Shown piece by piece: positions 1-7,442 of a DNA stretch of 24,437 nt. The notes under the pieces are model-generated. The model was not told the DNA's origin. It ran no database searches and saw nothing but the letters and a program-made list of their open reading frames with translations. Both the position numbers and the translations under genes were made by a program. Positions within the stretch are counted from its first letter, which is position 1; every line of letters begins with the position of its first letter. The DNA comes from CALJIC01 sp039805565 (lineage in GTDB: Bacteria; Chloroflexota; Chloroflexia; Chloroflexales; Roseiflexaceae): assembly GCA_039805565.1 (NCBI GenBank), contig JBDLTZ010000325.1, positions 1 to 24,437 on the forward strand. Reading direction: 5' to 3'.

Positions 1-30
1 GCAGCGTGCGTGTTGTGCTGCGTGTTATGC

Positions 31-90
31 GAGGGGGGCACCGGCCCCCTCGCGCTCCCCCCGCCGGAGGGGCGCTTGCGCCCCCTCCGG
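31..90. repeat. Two adjacent GC hairpins
   Basis: The first hairpin pairs GAGGGGG (31-37) with CCCCCTC (45-51) around a 7-nt loop. The second pairs CCGGAGGGGCGC (64-75) with GCGCCCCCTCCGG (78-90), with one bulged base and a TT loop. Neither is followed by a T-tract on either strand, so they are structured spacers or Rho-assisted stops rather than classical terminators. Confidence 0.6.
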
Positions 91-215
91 ACCACCCCCG
101 CAATGCGATCCGTACCGGACCGATATCACGGTGACACACTACTGAGTACGTGTCCCGGCCTCATCTCACAAGATGTGCTCCCGATCCTGTAGGTCGGAGG
201 CTCAGTCATCGTACC

Positions 216-229
216 GACCGATATCGGTC
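216..229. promoter_or_regulatory. 14-bp perfect palindrome, possible operator
   Basis: GACCGATATCGGTC is perfectly self-complementary. A related but imperfect dyad (ACCG, six bases, CGGT) lies at 119-132, and the bases before both dyads also match (CGTACCG at 111 and at 210). Two related dyads about 98 bp apart suit a dimeric regulator binding two sites. The target gene is not visible and may lie left of the window. Confidence 0.35.
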
Positions 230-254
230 TGCTCGTGCTCCCGTTGCAGGGGGT

Positions 255-307
255 CTGGGGGCGGGCGCCGCCCCCAGCGGGGGTGCAGGGGGCGGAGCCG
301 CCCTGCA
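255..307 (-). terminator. Paired hairpins downstream of the methyltransferase gene
   Basis: CTGGGGGCGG (255-264) pairs perfectly with CCGCCCCCAG (268-277) around a 3-nt loop, and TGCAGGG (284-290) pairs with CCCTGCA (301-307). They lie 50-100 nt past the stop of the minus-strand methyltransferase gene, where a transcript end is expected. There is no T-tract, so a factor-dependent end or mRNA 3' stabiliser is as likely as intrinsic termination. Confidence 0.4.
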
Positions 308-358
308 AGAACACACCGCCGCGCCAAGCGGCGCCCAGCCCCGCGGCGCCTGAGCACC

Positions 359-1888
359 CTAGAAATCGTGCGGCTCGTCCGCGATCTCCATCTTGCGCCG
401 GGCCACGAAGGCGCGCAGCTCCTCAGCGGTGCCCGGGTCGAGCGGCGGCGGCTCGTGCTCCGCCAGGATCCGCTTCACCTTCGCGTTCGCGCGGGCGTAG
501 GCGTCACGCGAGCCGTCCAGCTCCCACTGCTCCGCCGAGCTGTAGTCGAACAGCTCCGCGCGGTAGAACGCGTCGCGGAAGTGGCGCATGGTGTGCGCCG
601 AGCCCAGGTAGTGCCCGCCGGGGGGCACCTCGGTGATCGCGTCGAGCGCCAGCCCCTCGTCCGAGAGATCCAGCCCGCGCGCCCAGGTATGCAGCTGCCC
701 GAGCACCTCGCAGTCCAGCACGAACTTCTCGTAGCCCGCCACCAGGCCGTTCTCCAGCCAGCCGGCCGCGTGCAGCACAAAGTTGGTGCGGGCCATGACC
801 GTAGGAAGCATCACCATCACCGACTCATAGCCTGCCTGCGCGTCGGGCAGCTTGGAGGAGGAGAACATCCCGCCGCCGCGGAAGGGCAGCCCGTAGCGCC
901 GGGCGAGCTGCGACGAGGCGTAGAGGCCGACCTGGCTCTCGGGCGAGCCGAACACCGGCGAGCCGCTCTGCAGATCGATGTTCGTCAGGAACGAGCCGTA
1001 GACCACCGGCGTGCCGGGCTCGATCATCTGGCAGAGCGCAATCCCCGCCAGCGCCTCGGCGTTCTGCTGCGCCAGCGTCCCAGCGATCGACGCCGGTCCC
1101 ATCGCGCCGGCCAGGATGAACGGCGTGATGATCATCGCCTGGCGGGCGCGGGCGTAGACCTTGATCGCCGCCAGCATGCGCTCGTCGTAGCGCCGCGGGC
1201 TCGAGACGTTGATCAGCGAGAGCAGCGCGGGGTTCACACGGATGGCGCCCGCCCCGAAGAGGATCTCGGCCATCCGCACACTGTCGGCGGCGTTCGGGCC
1301 GGAGGTGACCGAGCCCATGAAGGCCTTGTCGCCGTAGGTGATCAGGCTGAGAAGCATGTCCAGGTGGCGAGTGGAGACTGGCTCGTCGGTGGGCTCGACG
1401 ATCGTGCCACCGGAGTGGTGGATGTAGGGCGTGGCGCCGGCGAGCCGCACGAAGTTCTGGAAGTCGGCCAGGGTCGCCTCGCGCCGGCCGCGCTCGTAGT
1501 CCTGCACGAAGGGCGGGCCGTAGACCGGCGCGAAGACCACCTGGTTGCCGCCGATCTGGAGGCTGTGCGCGGGGTTGCGCGCCAGCTGAGTGAAGCTGCG
1601 CGGGGCCTTCGCCACGTAGGCCTCGGCCAGACCCGGCGGGAAGAAGACCGTCTCGCCGCGGACGTCGGCGCCGTGGTCGCGCAGGATCGCGCGGGCCTCG
1701 TCGTCGTAGAAATCGATGCCGAGCTCGGCCAGGATACGCAGCGACGCCTGGTGCAGCCGCTCGAGCCCCTCGGGCGCGAGCAGATCGTACACTGGGAGGT
1801 CGTAGCGGATCGGGTGCATGGCGGCCGGTGACGACGCGGCGGCCTGGCGGGCGCGGCGCTCCCTCCTGCGGTCGGTGGCCTCGGTCAT
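359..1888 (-). CDS. MttB-superfamily (trimethylamine methyltransferase family) protein, non-pyrrolysine
   Basis: This 509-residue protein belongs to the MttB superfamily of corrinoid-dependent methyltransferases that demethylate quaternary or tertiary amines. Family-like stretches are SLRILAELGIDF near residues 45-60, PDAQAGYES near 348, and PGGHYLGSAHTMRHFRD near 420. The frame has no internal amber codon, so it resembles the non-pyrrolysine branch (MtgB and similar, acting on betaines) rather than true MttB. I chose the ATG at 1888 because GAAGGAG sits 5 nt upstream; an in-frame start at 1939 lacks such a site. It diverges from the GntR gene and shares its control region. No corrinoid protein or reactivase is in the window, so methyl acceptor and substrate are unknown. 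The family call is firm; the reaction is inference. Confidence 0.85.
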   Translation of the reverse strand: MTEATDRRRERRARQAAASSPAAMHPIRYDLPVYDLLAPEGLERLHQASLRILAELGIDFYDDEARAILRDHGADVRGETVFFPPGLAEAYVAKAPRSFTQLARNPAHSLQIGGNQVVFAPVYGPPFVQDYERGRREATLADFQNFVRLAGATPYIHHSGGTIVEPTDEPVSTRHLDMLLSLITYGDKAFMGSVTSGPNAADSVRMAEILFGAGAIRVNPALLSLINVSSPRRYDERMLAAIKVYARARQAMIITPFILAGAMGPASIAGTLAQQNAEALAGIALCQMIEPGTPVVYGSFLTNIDLQSGSPVFGSPESQVGLYASSQLARRYGLPFRGGGMFSSSKLPDAQAGYESVMVMLPTVMARTNFVLHAAGWLENGLVAGYEKFVLDCEVLGQLHTWARGLDLSDEGLALDAITEVPPGGHYLGSAHTMRHFRDAFYRAELFDYSSAEQWELDGSRDAYARANAKVKRILAEHEPPPLDPGTAEELRAFVARRKMEIADEPHDF

Positions 1889-1932
1889 GCGCGCTCCTTC
1901 GCTACGCGGAACATACCGCCTCTTCGCACTGC

Positions 1933-1961
1933 TTGACACTACCGTGGGTGCGGAGTATTAT
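1933..1961 (+). promoter_or_regulatory. Sigma70-type promoter for the GntR gene
   Basis: A perfect -35 box TTGACA (1933-1938) is followed by a 17-bp spacer and TATTAT (1956-1961, five of six consensus bases). Transcription would begin near 1968, about 75 nt before the GTG start of the regulator. The GntR-type palindrome lies just downstream of that start point, the usual place for a repressor site. Confidence 0.65.
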
Positions 1962-1985
1962 ACCGCCAATCCAGCAATTGGTCTA
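1957..1985 (-). promoter_or_regulatory. Divergent promoter for the methyltransferase gene
   Basis: On the minus strand the same AT-rich patch reads as a perfect -10 box TATAAT (1962-1957). A 17-bp spacer separates it from TAGACC (1985-1980), a four-of-six match to TTGACA that falls inside the GntR-type palindrome. The leader to the ATG at 1888 would be about 60 nt. The two divergent -10 elements physically overlap, so the promoters probably compete. Confidence 0.5.
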
Positions 1986-1990
1986 GACCA
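1979..1990. promoter_or_regulatory. GntR/HutC-type operator TGGTCTAGACCA
   Basis: This is a perfect 12-bp palindrome whose core GTCTAGAC fits the published HutC-subfamily consensus GTMTAKAC. It lies in the divergent gap immediately before a GntR/UTRA regulator gene, downstream of that gene's promoter and over the -35 region of the methyltransferase promoter. Binding there would repress both directions. I did not see another perfect copy in the window. Confidence 0.7.
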
Positions 1991-2042
1991 CTAGAGAACC
2001 GATCGCCGCACTCCACACGGGCGCGGCTGGGAGCGCGAGAGC

Positions 2043-2822
2043 GTGGCGCTGAACAAGCAGAGTCCGGTGCCGCTGTACTACCAGCTGGTCGAGCTGCTGA
2101 AGGAGCAGATCCGCCAGGGGGAGCTTCAGCACGGCGAGCAGCTCCCGCCGGAGCGCGTGCTGAGCGAGCACTACGGCATCAGCCGGATGACCGCGCGCCA
2201 GGCGATCAGCTACCTCGTGCGCGAGGGGGCGGTGGTGGCGAAGCACGGCCTGGGCACCTTCGTGGCCGAGCCGAAGCTGACCTACGACGCGCTGCACCTG
2301 CTGGGGTTTACCGAGGAGAGCATGCGCCGGGGCGGCACAGTCGTCTCACGCGTGCTGGAACAGCAGCTGGTCACTCCCCCGGCGCGGGTGGCGGAGGGGC
2401 TGAGACTCGCCCCTACCGCCAAAGGCACCAAGATCGTGCGCCTGCGCCTCTCCGACGAGACGCCGCTGCTGCTGGAGACAACGTTCGTGCCCGCGGCGCT
2501 CTGCCCGGGGCTGGCGGAGCAGGACCTGGCGACCCACTCGCTCTACGCCGTGATGGAGGAGCGGTGGGGCGTGCGGCTGATGCACGCGCGGCAGGCGCTG
2601 GAGGCGACGATTGCCAACGACTACGAGGCCGAGCTGTTTGGCGTGGCGCCGGGGACCGCGATGATCTTACTCGAGGGCGTGACGTACGACGACCAGGATC
2701 GGCCGGCGGAGTACTTCAAGGCAGTCTACCGCGGTGACCGTTTCAAGTTTGCCTTCGAGAGCGAGCGCGGCGGCGGCGCCGAGTCCTCCGGCGGCCCGCG
2801 CCTCAGCGTTGTTCTGGCCTAA
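2043..2822 (+). CDS. GntR-family (HutC/UTRA) transcriptional regulator
   Basis: The 259-residue protein has an N-terminal winged helix (residues about 8-72, including LSEHYGISRMTARQAISYLVREG and the GLGTFVAEP wing) and a C-terminal UTRA ligand-binding domain (about 95-245). HutC-subfamily members are usually repressors released when a pathway metabolite, often a phosphosugar or amino acid derivative, binds UTRA. The start is GTG, with a modest GGGAG about 9 nt upstream; residues from MALNKQSPVPLYYQL onward match the normal family N-terminus. Length is typical. It diverges from the methyltransferase gene and precedes the sugar genes, and a matching palindrome at 1979-1990 suggests autoregulation. 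The effector is unknown. Confidence 0.92.
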   Translation: MALNKQSPVPLYYQLVELLKEQIRQGELQHGEQLPPERVLSEHYGISRMTARQAISYLVREGAVVAKHGLGTFVAEPKLTYDALHLLGFTEESMRRGGTVVSRVLEQQLVTPPARVAEGLRLAPTAKGTKIVRLRLSDETPLLLETTFVPAALCPGLAEQDLATHSLYAVMEERWGVRLMHARQALEATIANDYEAELFGVAPGTAMILLEGVTYDDQDRPAEYFKAVYRGDRFKFAFESERGGGAESSGGPRLSVVLA

Positions 2823-2829
2823 ATCATCT

Positions 2830-2846
2830 CGGGGGTTGCGCCCCCG
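2830..2846. repeat. Intergenic GC hairpin
   Basis: CGGGGG and CCCCCG pair perfectly around TTGCG, just after the stop of the GntR gene and before the cupin gene. There is no T-tract. It is one of several similar GGGGC/GCCCC hairpins between genes of this locus. Confidence 0.45.
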
Positions 2847-2890
2847 CAGCTCCCGCTCGCTGCACCGCAGCGTTTGTGAGGAGGTCACCG

Positions 2891-3757
2891 ATGACCTACA
2901 CCCCCTCGCCGCGCCCGACGTTCGACGGCGCGGCGCACATCCCATACGAGGCCGCCCGCCGCCACCTGTGGGGCGACGAGGTCTCGGGTGAGGTGGCTGA
3001 CTGGATCTATGTCTCGAGCGACAAGATCCACCAGCTCGTGTTCGGCCTGCCGTCCGGCGCGATGTTCCGCCACTCCGAAGCCCACCGCACCGTGTTCGCC
3101 GCCGACGAGATCTACTACGTGCTCAGCGGCGCGATGCTCTGCTGCAACCCGGAGACCGGCGAGGTCCACCGCGCGCTGGCCGGCGAGGCGGTGTTCTTCC
3201 GGCGCGACACCTGGCACCACGCGATGAGCGCCTCGGCAGAGCCGCTGCGGGTGCTGGAGTACTTCGCGCCGCCCCCATCGCAGGGCACCTCGGGCGCTTA
3301 CTCCCGCACCAAACCCTACCTGCACACACCCCGCTACACCCGCGACGAGCTGCTGGGGCAGTGGCCGATGGCGCAGGGGGAGACCCAGCGCACAGACACG
3401 ATGCGGGTGGTGCGCGACGCGGACCTGCTGTGGCGTCTGGAGGGGAGCGAGCGGCCGGTGCCGGTGGGGCTGCTGTGCGCCACCGAGCACCTGACGGTGG
3501 GCAAGCTGCGGCTCCTGCCGGGCCAGAGTAGCGAGCCCGAGGCGCACGGCGGCGACGAGAGCCTCTACGTGCTGGAGGGGACGCTGAACGTGCGGCTGCC
3601 GGAAGCGCAGGGGGTGCGCTGGTTCGAGCTTAAGCCCGGCGACGGCTTCTACATCCCCGAGGGCGTGCCGCACCAGTACTACAACGTCGGGGCCGCGCCG
3701 GCGGAGATGATCTTCGGCGTCGCGCCGCACTACCTGCCGCGACCACAGGGCGAGTGA
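2891..3757 (+). CDS. Two-domain cupin (bicupin) protein
   Basis: This 288-residue protein contains two cupin barrels. In the first, possible metal ligands are H61, H65, E73 and H109 or H110; in the second, E217 or H219, E223 and H261, within PGDGFYIPEGVPHQ. Bicupins include dioxygenases, sugar isomerases and ureidoglycine aminohydrolase-like enzymes; nothing here fixes the reaction. I chose the ATG at 2891 because GAGGAGGT lies 5 nt upstream, whereas the GTG at 2876 would overlap that site. It follows the GntR gene by 68 nt and precedes the ROK gene by 56 nt, so a role in isomerising or oxidising the imported sugar is plausible but inferred. Confidence 0.82.
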   Translation: MTYTPSPRPTFDGAAHIPYEAARRHLWGDEVSGEVADWIYVSSDKIHQLVFGLPSGAMFRHSEAHRTVFAADEIYYVLSGAMLCCNPETGEVHRALAGEAVFFRRDTWHHAMSASAEPLRVLEYFAPPPSQGTSGAYSRTKPYLHTPRYTRDELLGQWPMAQGETQRTDTMRVVRDADLLWRLEGSERPVPVGLLCATEHLTVGKLRLLPGQSSEPEAHGGDESLYVLEGTLNVRLPEAQGVRWFELKPGDGFYIPEGVPHQYYNVGAAPAEMIFGVAPHYLPRPQGE

Positions 3758-3766
3758 GCGGCCTGC

Positions 3767-3779
3767 GGGGCGCAGCCCC
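3767..3779. repeat. Short GGGGC-GCA-GCCCC hairpin
   Basis: A 5-bp GC stem with a 3-nt loop lies between the stop of the bicupin gene and the start of the ROK-like gene. It belongs to the same class as the hairpins at 2830 and 4747. It is too weak on its own for a confident terminator call. Confidence 0.35.
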
Positions 3780-3813
3780 CGAGAGAAACCACTCACCAAC
3801 CCGATAGGACCCT

Positions 3814-4713
3814 ATGAGCTACGCACTCGGAATCGACGTCGGCGGCACCAAAATCGCGGGTGGCGTGGTGGACCTGGAGACAGGCCAGGTGCTGGTGCGC
3901 CGCTCCACGCCCACCCGTCCTGAGCGCGGCGGCGAGCCTGTGCTGGCGGATACGCTCGAGCTAGCGCGCGCCCTCCACAGTGAAGCCCGGGCGCTCGGCG
4001 TCGAGGCGCGCGGCGTGGGTGTGGGGGTCTGCGAGCTGGTGGACCCGGCCGGGCACGTGACCAGCGGCCACGCGGTGCAGTGGGCAGGCCTGCCGGTGCG
4101 CGAGCGCCTCGAGGAGATCGGGCCGGCGGCCGTGGAGGCTGATGTCCGGGCACACGCGCTAGCCGAGGCGCGCTTCGGCGCCGGACGCGGGCTGGATCTG
4201 TTCGTCTTTGTCACGGTGGGCACCGGGATCAGCTCCTGCTTGGTGCAGGGCGGGCGTCCGCTCGCCGGGGCACGCGGCAACGCACTGGTGCTGGCGAGCA
4301 GCCCGACCACAGTGGTGTGCGAGCGCTGCGGCACGGTGAACCGCCCGGTCCTCGAGGAGTACGCCTCCGGCCCGGCGCTAGTAGCGCGCTACAACCGGGA
4401 CTACGGCGGGCACGCGGCCCGTGGTGAGGACGTGCTGGCGGCGATGGAGGCCGGAGACGCGCATGCGTCCCTCGTCGTAACAAGCGCTGGCGCCGCCCTA
4501 GGCGTGGCGTTGGGCTGGCTGGTAAACGTGCTCGACCCTGAGGCGGTGGTAGTAGGCGGCGGGCTAGGGGCTGCCGGCGGGCCCTACTTTGACACAATGA
4601 CCGATTCGACCCACACGCACATCTGGGCTGACGCCACGCGCGGCCTGCCGATCCTGCGTGCGGCGCTCGGCCCGGACGCCGGGCTGGTCGGCGCGGCGCT
4701 GACCGTGGCCTAG
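3814..4713 (+). CDS. ROK-family protein (sugar kinase-like), atypical active site
   Basis: The 299-residue protein has the ROK/ASKHA fold. The N-terminal phosphate-binding motif GIDVGGTK (6-13) is intact, the expected catalytic Asp is D110 (EADVRAHALAE replacing the usual ENDANAAALAE), VGTGIS is at 135-140, and EEYASGPAL is retained near 181-189. The family's GE-x-GH signature, whose Glu and His contact sugar and zinc, reads GNALVLAS (155-162), and the CxCGxxGC zinc knuckle is reduced to CERCG (169-173) without the last Cys. It may phosphorylate an unusual substrate or have another role. The ATG has a weak AGGA about 6 nt upstream. Length suits the family; it lies within the plus-strand sugar locus. 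Confidence 0.82.
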   Translation: MSYALGIDVGGTKIAGGVVDLETGQVLVRRSTPTRPERGGEPVLADTLELARALHSEARALGVEARGVGVGVCELVDPAGHVTSGHAVQWAGLPVRERLEEIGPAAVEADVRAHALAEARFGAGRGLDLFVFVTVGTGISSCLVQGGRPLAGARGNALVLASSPTTVVCERCGTVNRPVLEEYASGPALVARYNRDYGGHAARGEDVLAAMEAGDAHASLVVTSAGAALGVALGWLVNVLDPEAVVVGGGLGAAGGPYFDTMTDSTHTHIWADATRGLPILRAALGPDAGLVGAALTVA

Positions 4714-4856
4714 CAGGGAAGAGGCTGGCACAGCGCGCAGGCATGGCGGAGGGCCTCCGCCCTCCGAGAATCTCTTTCAGAACACCGGTGGAGGGATGTC
4801 CCCATCGGCCCGCCTGGAGGCCGAGGGAAGAAGATACCTAGCGAAGGGAGCTGACC
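4714..4856 (+). other. Spacer between ROK gene and transporter genes
   Basis: This 143-nt gap contains one hairpin (4747-4766) and the GAAGGGAG ribosome-binding site of the binding-protein gene. I saw no convincing -35/-10 pair, so whether the transporter has its own promoter is undecided. Confidence 0.4.
4747..4766 (+). terminator. Hairpin after the ROK gene
   Basis: CGGAGGGC pairs perfectly with GCCCTCCG around a 4-nt loop, followed within 5 nt by the pyrimidine-rich TCTCTTTC. The stop codon of the ROK gene is about 35 nt upstream. It may act as a partial terminator separating regulator and kinase genes from the highly expressed transporter genes. Confidence 0.45.
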
Positions 4857-6293
4857 ATGCGAACCGAGGACAACGAGGTACGTCGGACACCTGTCAGCCG
4901 AAGGGCCTTCCTCCGCGCGGCCGCCGTCGCGGGCGGGGCCGCCATTCTCGCCGCCTGCGGTGGCAGCCCGGCCGCCACGGAGCCCACCGCCGCGCCCGCA
5001 TCGGAGGGCGAAGCCGCTCCGGCAGCCACCGCTGCCCCCGCGCAGGCATCCGGCGGGCCGGTGGAGATCGAGTGGGTCAACCCCTACACCACCCCCGCAA
5101 CGCAGGAGGCCATCCCGCTGATGATCAGCGCGTTCGAGGAGGCCAACCCCGGCATCAAGGTCAAGTATCAGAACCCCGGCATGGGTGACGGCTACACCGA
5201 GGCGCTGCTGTCGCGCATCGCCGGCGGCAACCCGCCTGACATGGCCACGCTTTTCAGCACCCCGGCGGAGTTTGCCGCGCGCGGCTCGCTGCTCGAGATC
5301 GACCAGTACATGCAGGGCGCGGCAATGGCCAAGCCCGACGCCTTCTACAGCGCGCCGCTCAAGTCCTGCCAGTGGCAGGGCAAAACCTACGCCCTGCCCT
5401 CCTCGGCCGGCGCCGGTGCGATCTACCTGAACGTAGCTAAGTTCAAGGAGAAGGGCATCACGGTGGATCGCGAGTCCTTCCCGAAGACCTGGGACGAGGT
5501 GCGCGCGCTCTCCAAGGAGTTCATCGTCACAGACGGCGGCGAGGTCATCGAGGCCGGCTACACGCCGTTCGTGGGCGGCTCGTGGCTCTACCCCGCCTGG
5601 GCAGCCATGAACGGCGGCAAGCTCTACGACGCCGCCAGCAACACCTACACGCTCAACTCGGACGAGAACGTGGCCTGGCTGGACTACTGGCTGCGCTGGC
5701 TCGACGAGGACTACGGCGGCGACATAGAGCGGCTGGCGGCCGCGGGCAACTGGGACGACGCCTACCCGGACAGCCAGTTCCAGCTGGGCAAGCTCGCGAT
5801 GACCAACAGCGGCAGCTGGGCCGCCAGCGACGCCGACATCCCCTTCGAGTGGGAGGTGGTGCGCTTCCCGTTCGGGCCGGGCGGCAGCCAATCCTACACC
5901 GCCTTCTGGCCGAACTGGTGGGCCGTCCCGAAGGGCACCAAACACCCTGACGAGGCCTTCAAGCTCGTGGAGTGGGTGGCGACCAAGGGCTGGGAGACCT
6001 GGTACCGCTTCATCCTGGATACGCCGGCCTGGAAAGAGATCCCACAGACGGTGGTCACGGCCAAGCTCGTGGAGAACACCAGCCAGGAGCGCGCCGAGAA
6101 CATCAACGGATTCTTCGCCGACTACCTGAACGACGCGGTGGATATGTGGAACTCGCCGGTGGAGAGCTTCGCGCAGGAGACGCTCGGCGCCGCAGTTGCC
6201 GACGTGCTCGCCAAGGTCAAGTCGCCCAAAGACGCGCTGGCCGAGGCCAACAAGCTCTGCCAGGACAAGCTCAACGAGACGCTCAAGGGGTAG
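4857..6293 (+). CDS. ABC transporter sugar-binding lipoprotein (family 1)
   Basis: This 478-residue extracytoplasmic protein captures a carbohydrate for the adjacent permeases. The N-terminus carries a twin-arginine signal (SRRAFLR, residues 14-20), a hydrophobic stretch and a lipobox LAAC with the lipidated Cys at 34, followed by an Ala/Pro/Thr-rich tether to about residue 64. The rest resembles family 1 solute-binding proteins: EWVNPYTTPATQEAIPLMISAFEEANPGIKV, GGNPPDMATLF, then an aromatic-rich C-lobe (GSWLYPAWAAMNGG, AFWPNWWAVPKGTKHPDEAF). The ATG has GAAGGGAG with correct spacing. Length is normal. Family 1 proteins bind oligosaccharides, glycerol phosphodiesters or amino sugars; the ligand cannot be read from sequence. 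A Tat-exported lipoprotein fits a Chloroflexota or actinobacterial envelope. Confidence 0.93.
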   Translation: MRTEDNEVRRTPVSRRAFLRAAAVAGGAAILAACGGSPAATEPTAAPASEGEAAPAATAAPAQASGGPVEIEWVNPYTTPATQEAIPLMISAFEEANPGIKVKYQNPGMGDGYTEALLSRIAGGNPPDMATLFSTPAEFAARGSLLEIDQYMQGAAMAKPDAFYSAPLKSCQWQGKTYALPSSAGAGAIYLNVAKFKEKGITVDRESFPKTWDEVRALSKEFIVTDGGEVIEAGYTPFVGGSWLYPAWAAMNGGKLYDAASNTYTLNSDENVAWLDYWLRWLDEDYGGDIERLAAAGNWDDAYPDSQFQLGKLAMTNSGSWAASDADIPFEWEVVRFPFGPGGSQSYTAFWPNWWAVPKGTKHPDEAFKLVEWVATKGWETWYRFILDTPAWKEIPQTVVTAKLVENTSQERAENINGFFADYLNDAVDMWNSPVESFAQETLGAAVADVLAKVKSPKDALAEANKLCQDKLNETLKG

Positions 6294-6306
6294 CCTTTCG
6301 AGGAGT

Positions 6307-6361
6307 TCTGGAGGGGCTCCGCCCCTCCAGACGATTATGTTTCTCGGGGGCCTGCGGCCCC
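6307..6361 (+). terminator. Strong hairpin pair after the binding-protein gene
   Basis: TCTGGAGGGG (6307-6316) pairs perfectly with CCCCTCCAGA (6322-6331) around a 5-nt loop, and GGGGCC (6347-6352) pairs with GGCCCC (6356-6361). The first stem begins 14 nt after the binding-protein stop and is followed by CGATTATGTTTCTC, a loose T-rich run. Such structures between a binding-protein gene and its permease genes commonly stabilise the upstream mRNA or partly terminate it, so binding protein exceeds permease. Confidence 0.5.
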
Positions 6362-6389
6362 TGTAGCCCCTCGGGTAAGGAGCTGGCCG

Positions 6390-7340
6390 ATGGCGACTGC
6401 GACACCGACGCGGCGGGCAGGCGCGCGACCGCGGATCAGCAAGCAGCTGCGCGACGACATCCGGGCGTACCTCTTCGTCGCGCCATGGATCATCTCGCTG
6501 CTGGCCTTCACCGCCTACCCGGTCATAGCGTCGTTCTACTTCGCTATGACCAAGTACAACATCCTTGAGCCGCCGGAGTGGGTGGGGCTGGAGAACTTCC
6601 AGCGCATGTTCTTCGAGGACCCGCTGTTCTGGATCGCGGTGTCGAACACCACCTACTACGCGCTGATCTCGGTGCCGCTCAGCCTGCTGGTGGCGCTCCT
6701 GCTGGCCATGCTGCTCAACCAGAGCGTGCGCGGCATCGGTGTCTACCGCACGGTCTTCTACTTGCCGAGTCTAGTGCCGGCCATCGCCAGCACGATGCTC
6801 TGGCTGGTGCTGCTCAACCCGCAGAGCGGCCTGGTCAACGCGGTGCTCGAGACGGTGGGCCTGCCGCGCCTGGGGTGGCTCAGGAGCGCCGAGTGGTCCA
6901 AGCCCGGCATGATCCTGATGTCGCTCTGGACCGGGGTGGGCGGCGCGATGCTGATCTTCCTGGCAGGGCTGAAGGACACGCCGCAGAGCCTGCTCGAGGC
7001 AGCCGAGATCGACGGCGCCAATAGCTGGCAGCGCCTGCGCCACGTGACGCTGCCGCTGCTCACCCCAACGATCTACTTCAACTTGATCATGGGCATCATC
7101 GCCTCGTTCCAGATCTTCGGGCAGGCGCTGGTGGCCGGAGGCTCCGGGGGGTCGGTGGGGCCGCGCAACTCACTGCTGATGTACATGCTGCTGCTCTACC
7201 GCGGCGCGTTCCGCAACTTCGAGATGGGCTACGCCTCAGCGCTGGCGCTGGTGCTGTTCGTAGTGCTGGTGCTGCTGACGCTGCTGGTGGTGCGCTCCTC
7301 CAGCTACTGGGTGCACTACGAGGGGGGCCCGCAGCGCTAG
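6390..7340 (+). CDS. ABC sugar transporter permease (MalF/UgpA type)
   Basis: This 316-residue inner-membrane protein shows about six transmembrane segments, starting with AYLFVAPWIISLLAFTAYPVIASFYFAM (near residues 26-53). The cytoplasmic EAA loop reads EAAEIDGANSWQRLRHVTLPLLTP, the site where the ATPase docks. It should form a heterodimer with the next permease. The ATG is preceded by TAAGGAG with a 7-nt spacer. It lies 96 nt after the binding-protein gene, with two hairpins in the gap. Family and role are clear; the sugar is not. Confidence 0.93.
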   Translation: MATATPTRRAGARPRISKQLRDDIRAYLFVAPWIISLLAFTAYPVIASFYFAMTKYNILEPPEWVGLENFQRMFFEDPLFWIAVSNTTYYALISVPLSLLVALLLAMLLNQSVRGIGVYRTVFYLPSLVPAIASTMLWLVLLNPQSGLVNAVLETVGLPRLGWLRSAEWSKPGMILMSLWTGVGGAMLIFLAGLKDTPQSLLEAAEIDGANSWQRLRHVTLPLLTPTIYFNLIMGIIASFQIFGQALVAGGSGGSVGPRNSLLMYMLLLYRGAFRNFEMGYASALALVLFVVLVLLTLLVVRSSSYWVHYEGGPQR

Positions 7341-7442
7341 CGCCGAACGCTTCGGGCCACGAGGAAGCTTTGTACAGCCAGCAGACACGATCAACCCCAC
7401 TTGAGGGGGCACCAAGACGCTGAGCTTGGCTGCAGGACGGAG

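Larger units (their letters stand above)
1..358. other. Gene-free flank with GC hairpins and operator-like dyads
   Basis: I see no convincing gene in this stretch; open frames in it are short and lack a ribosome-binding site or recognisable protein. It holds at least four strong GC hairpins, at about 31-51, 64-90, 255-277 and 284-307, plus two related dyads around 119-132 and 216-229. It lies downstream of the minus-strand methyltransferase, so some hairpins may end that transcript. The dyads may belong to a gene beyond the left edge. Confidence refers to the absence of a gene. Confidence 0.6.

Noticed and set aside
173..1831. A 552-codon open frame antisense to the methyltransferase gene
   Set aside because: Low-complexity Arg/His/Val-rich translation with no motifs or ribosome-binding site; the minus strand encodes a clear MttB-family protein.
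359..1888. Pyrrolysine-containing trimethylamine methyltransferase
   Set aside because: The reading frame has no internal amber codon and no pyl genes are visible, so it belongs to the non-pyrrolysine branch.
4710..5945. A 411-codon open frame antisense to the sugar-binding protein gene
   Set aside because: Shadow of the codon bias; the plus strand has signal peptide, lipobox and family motifs.
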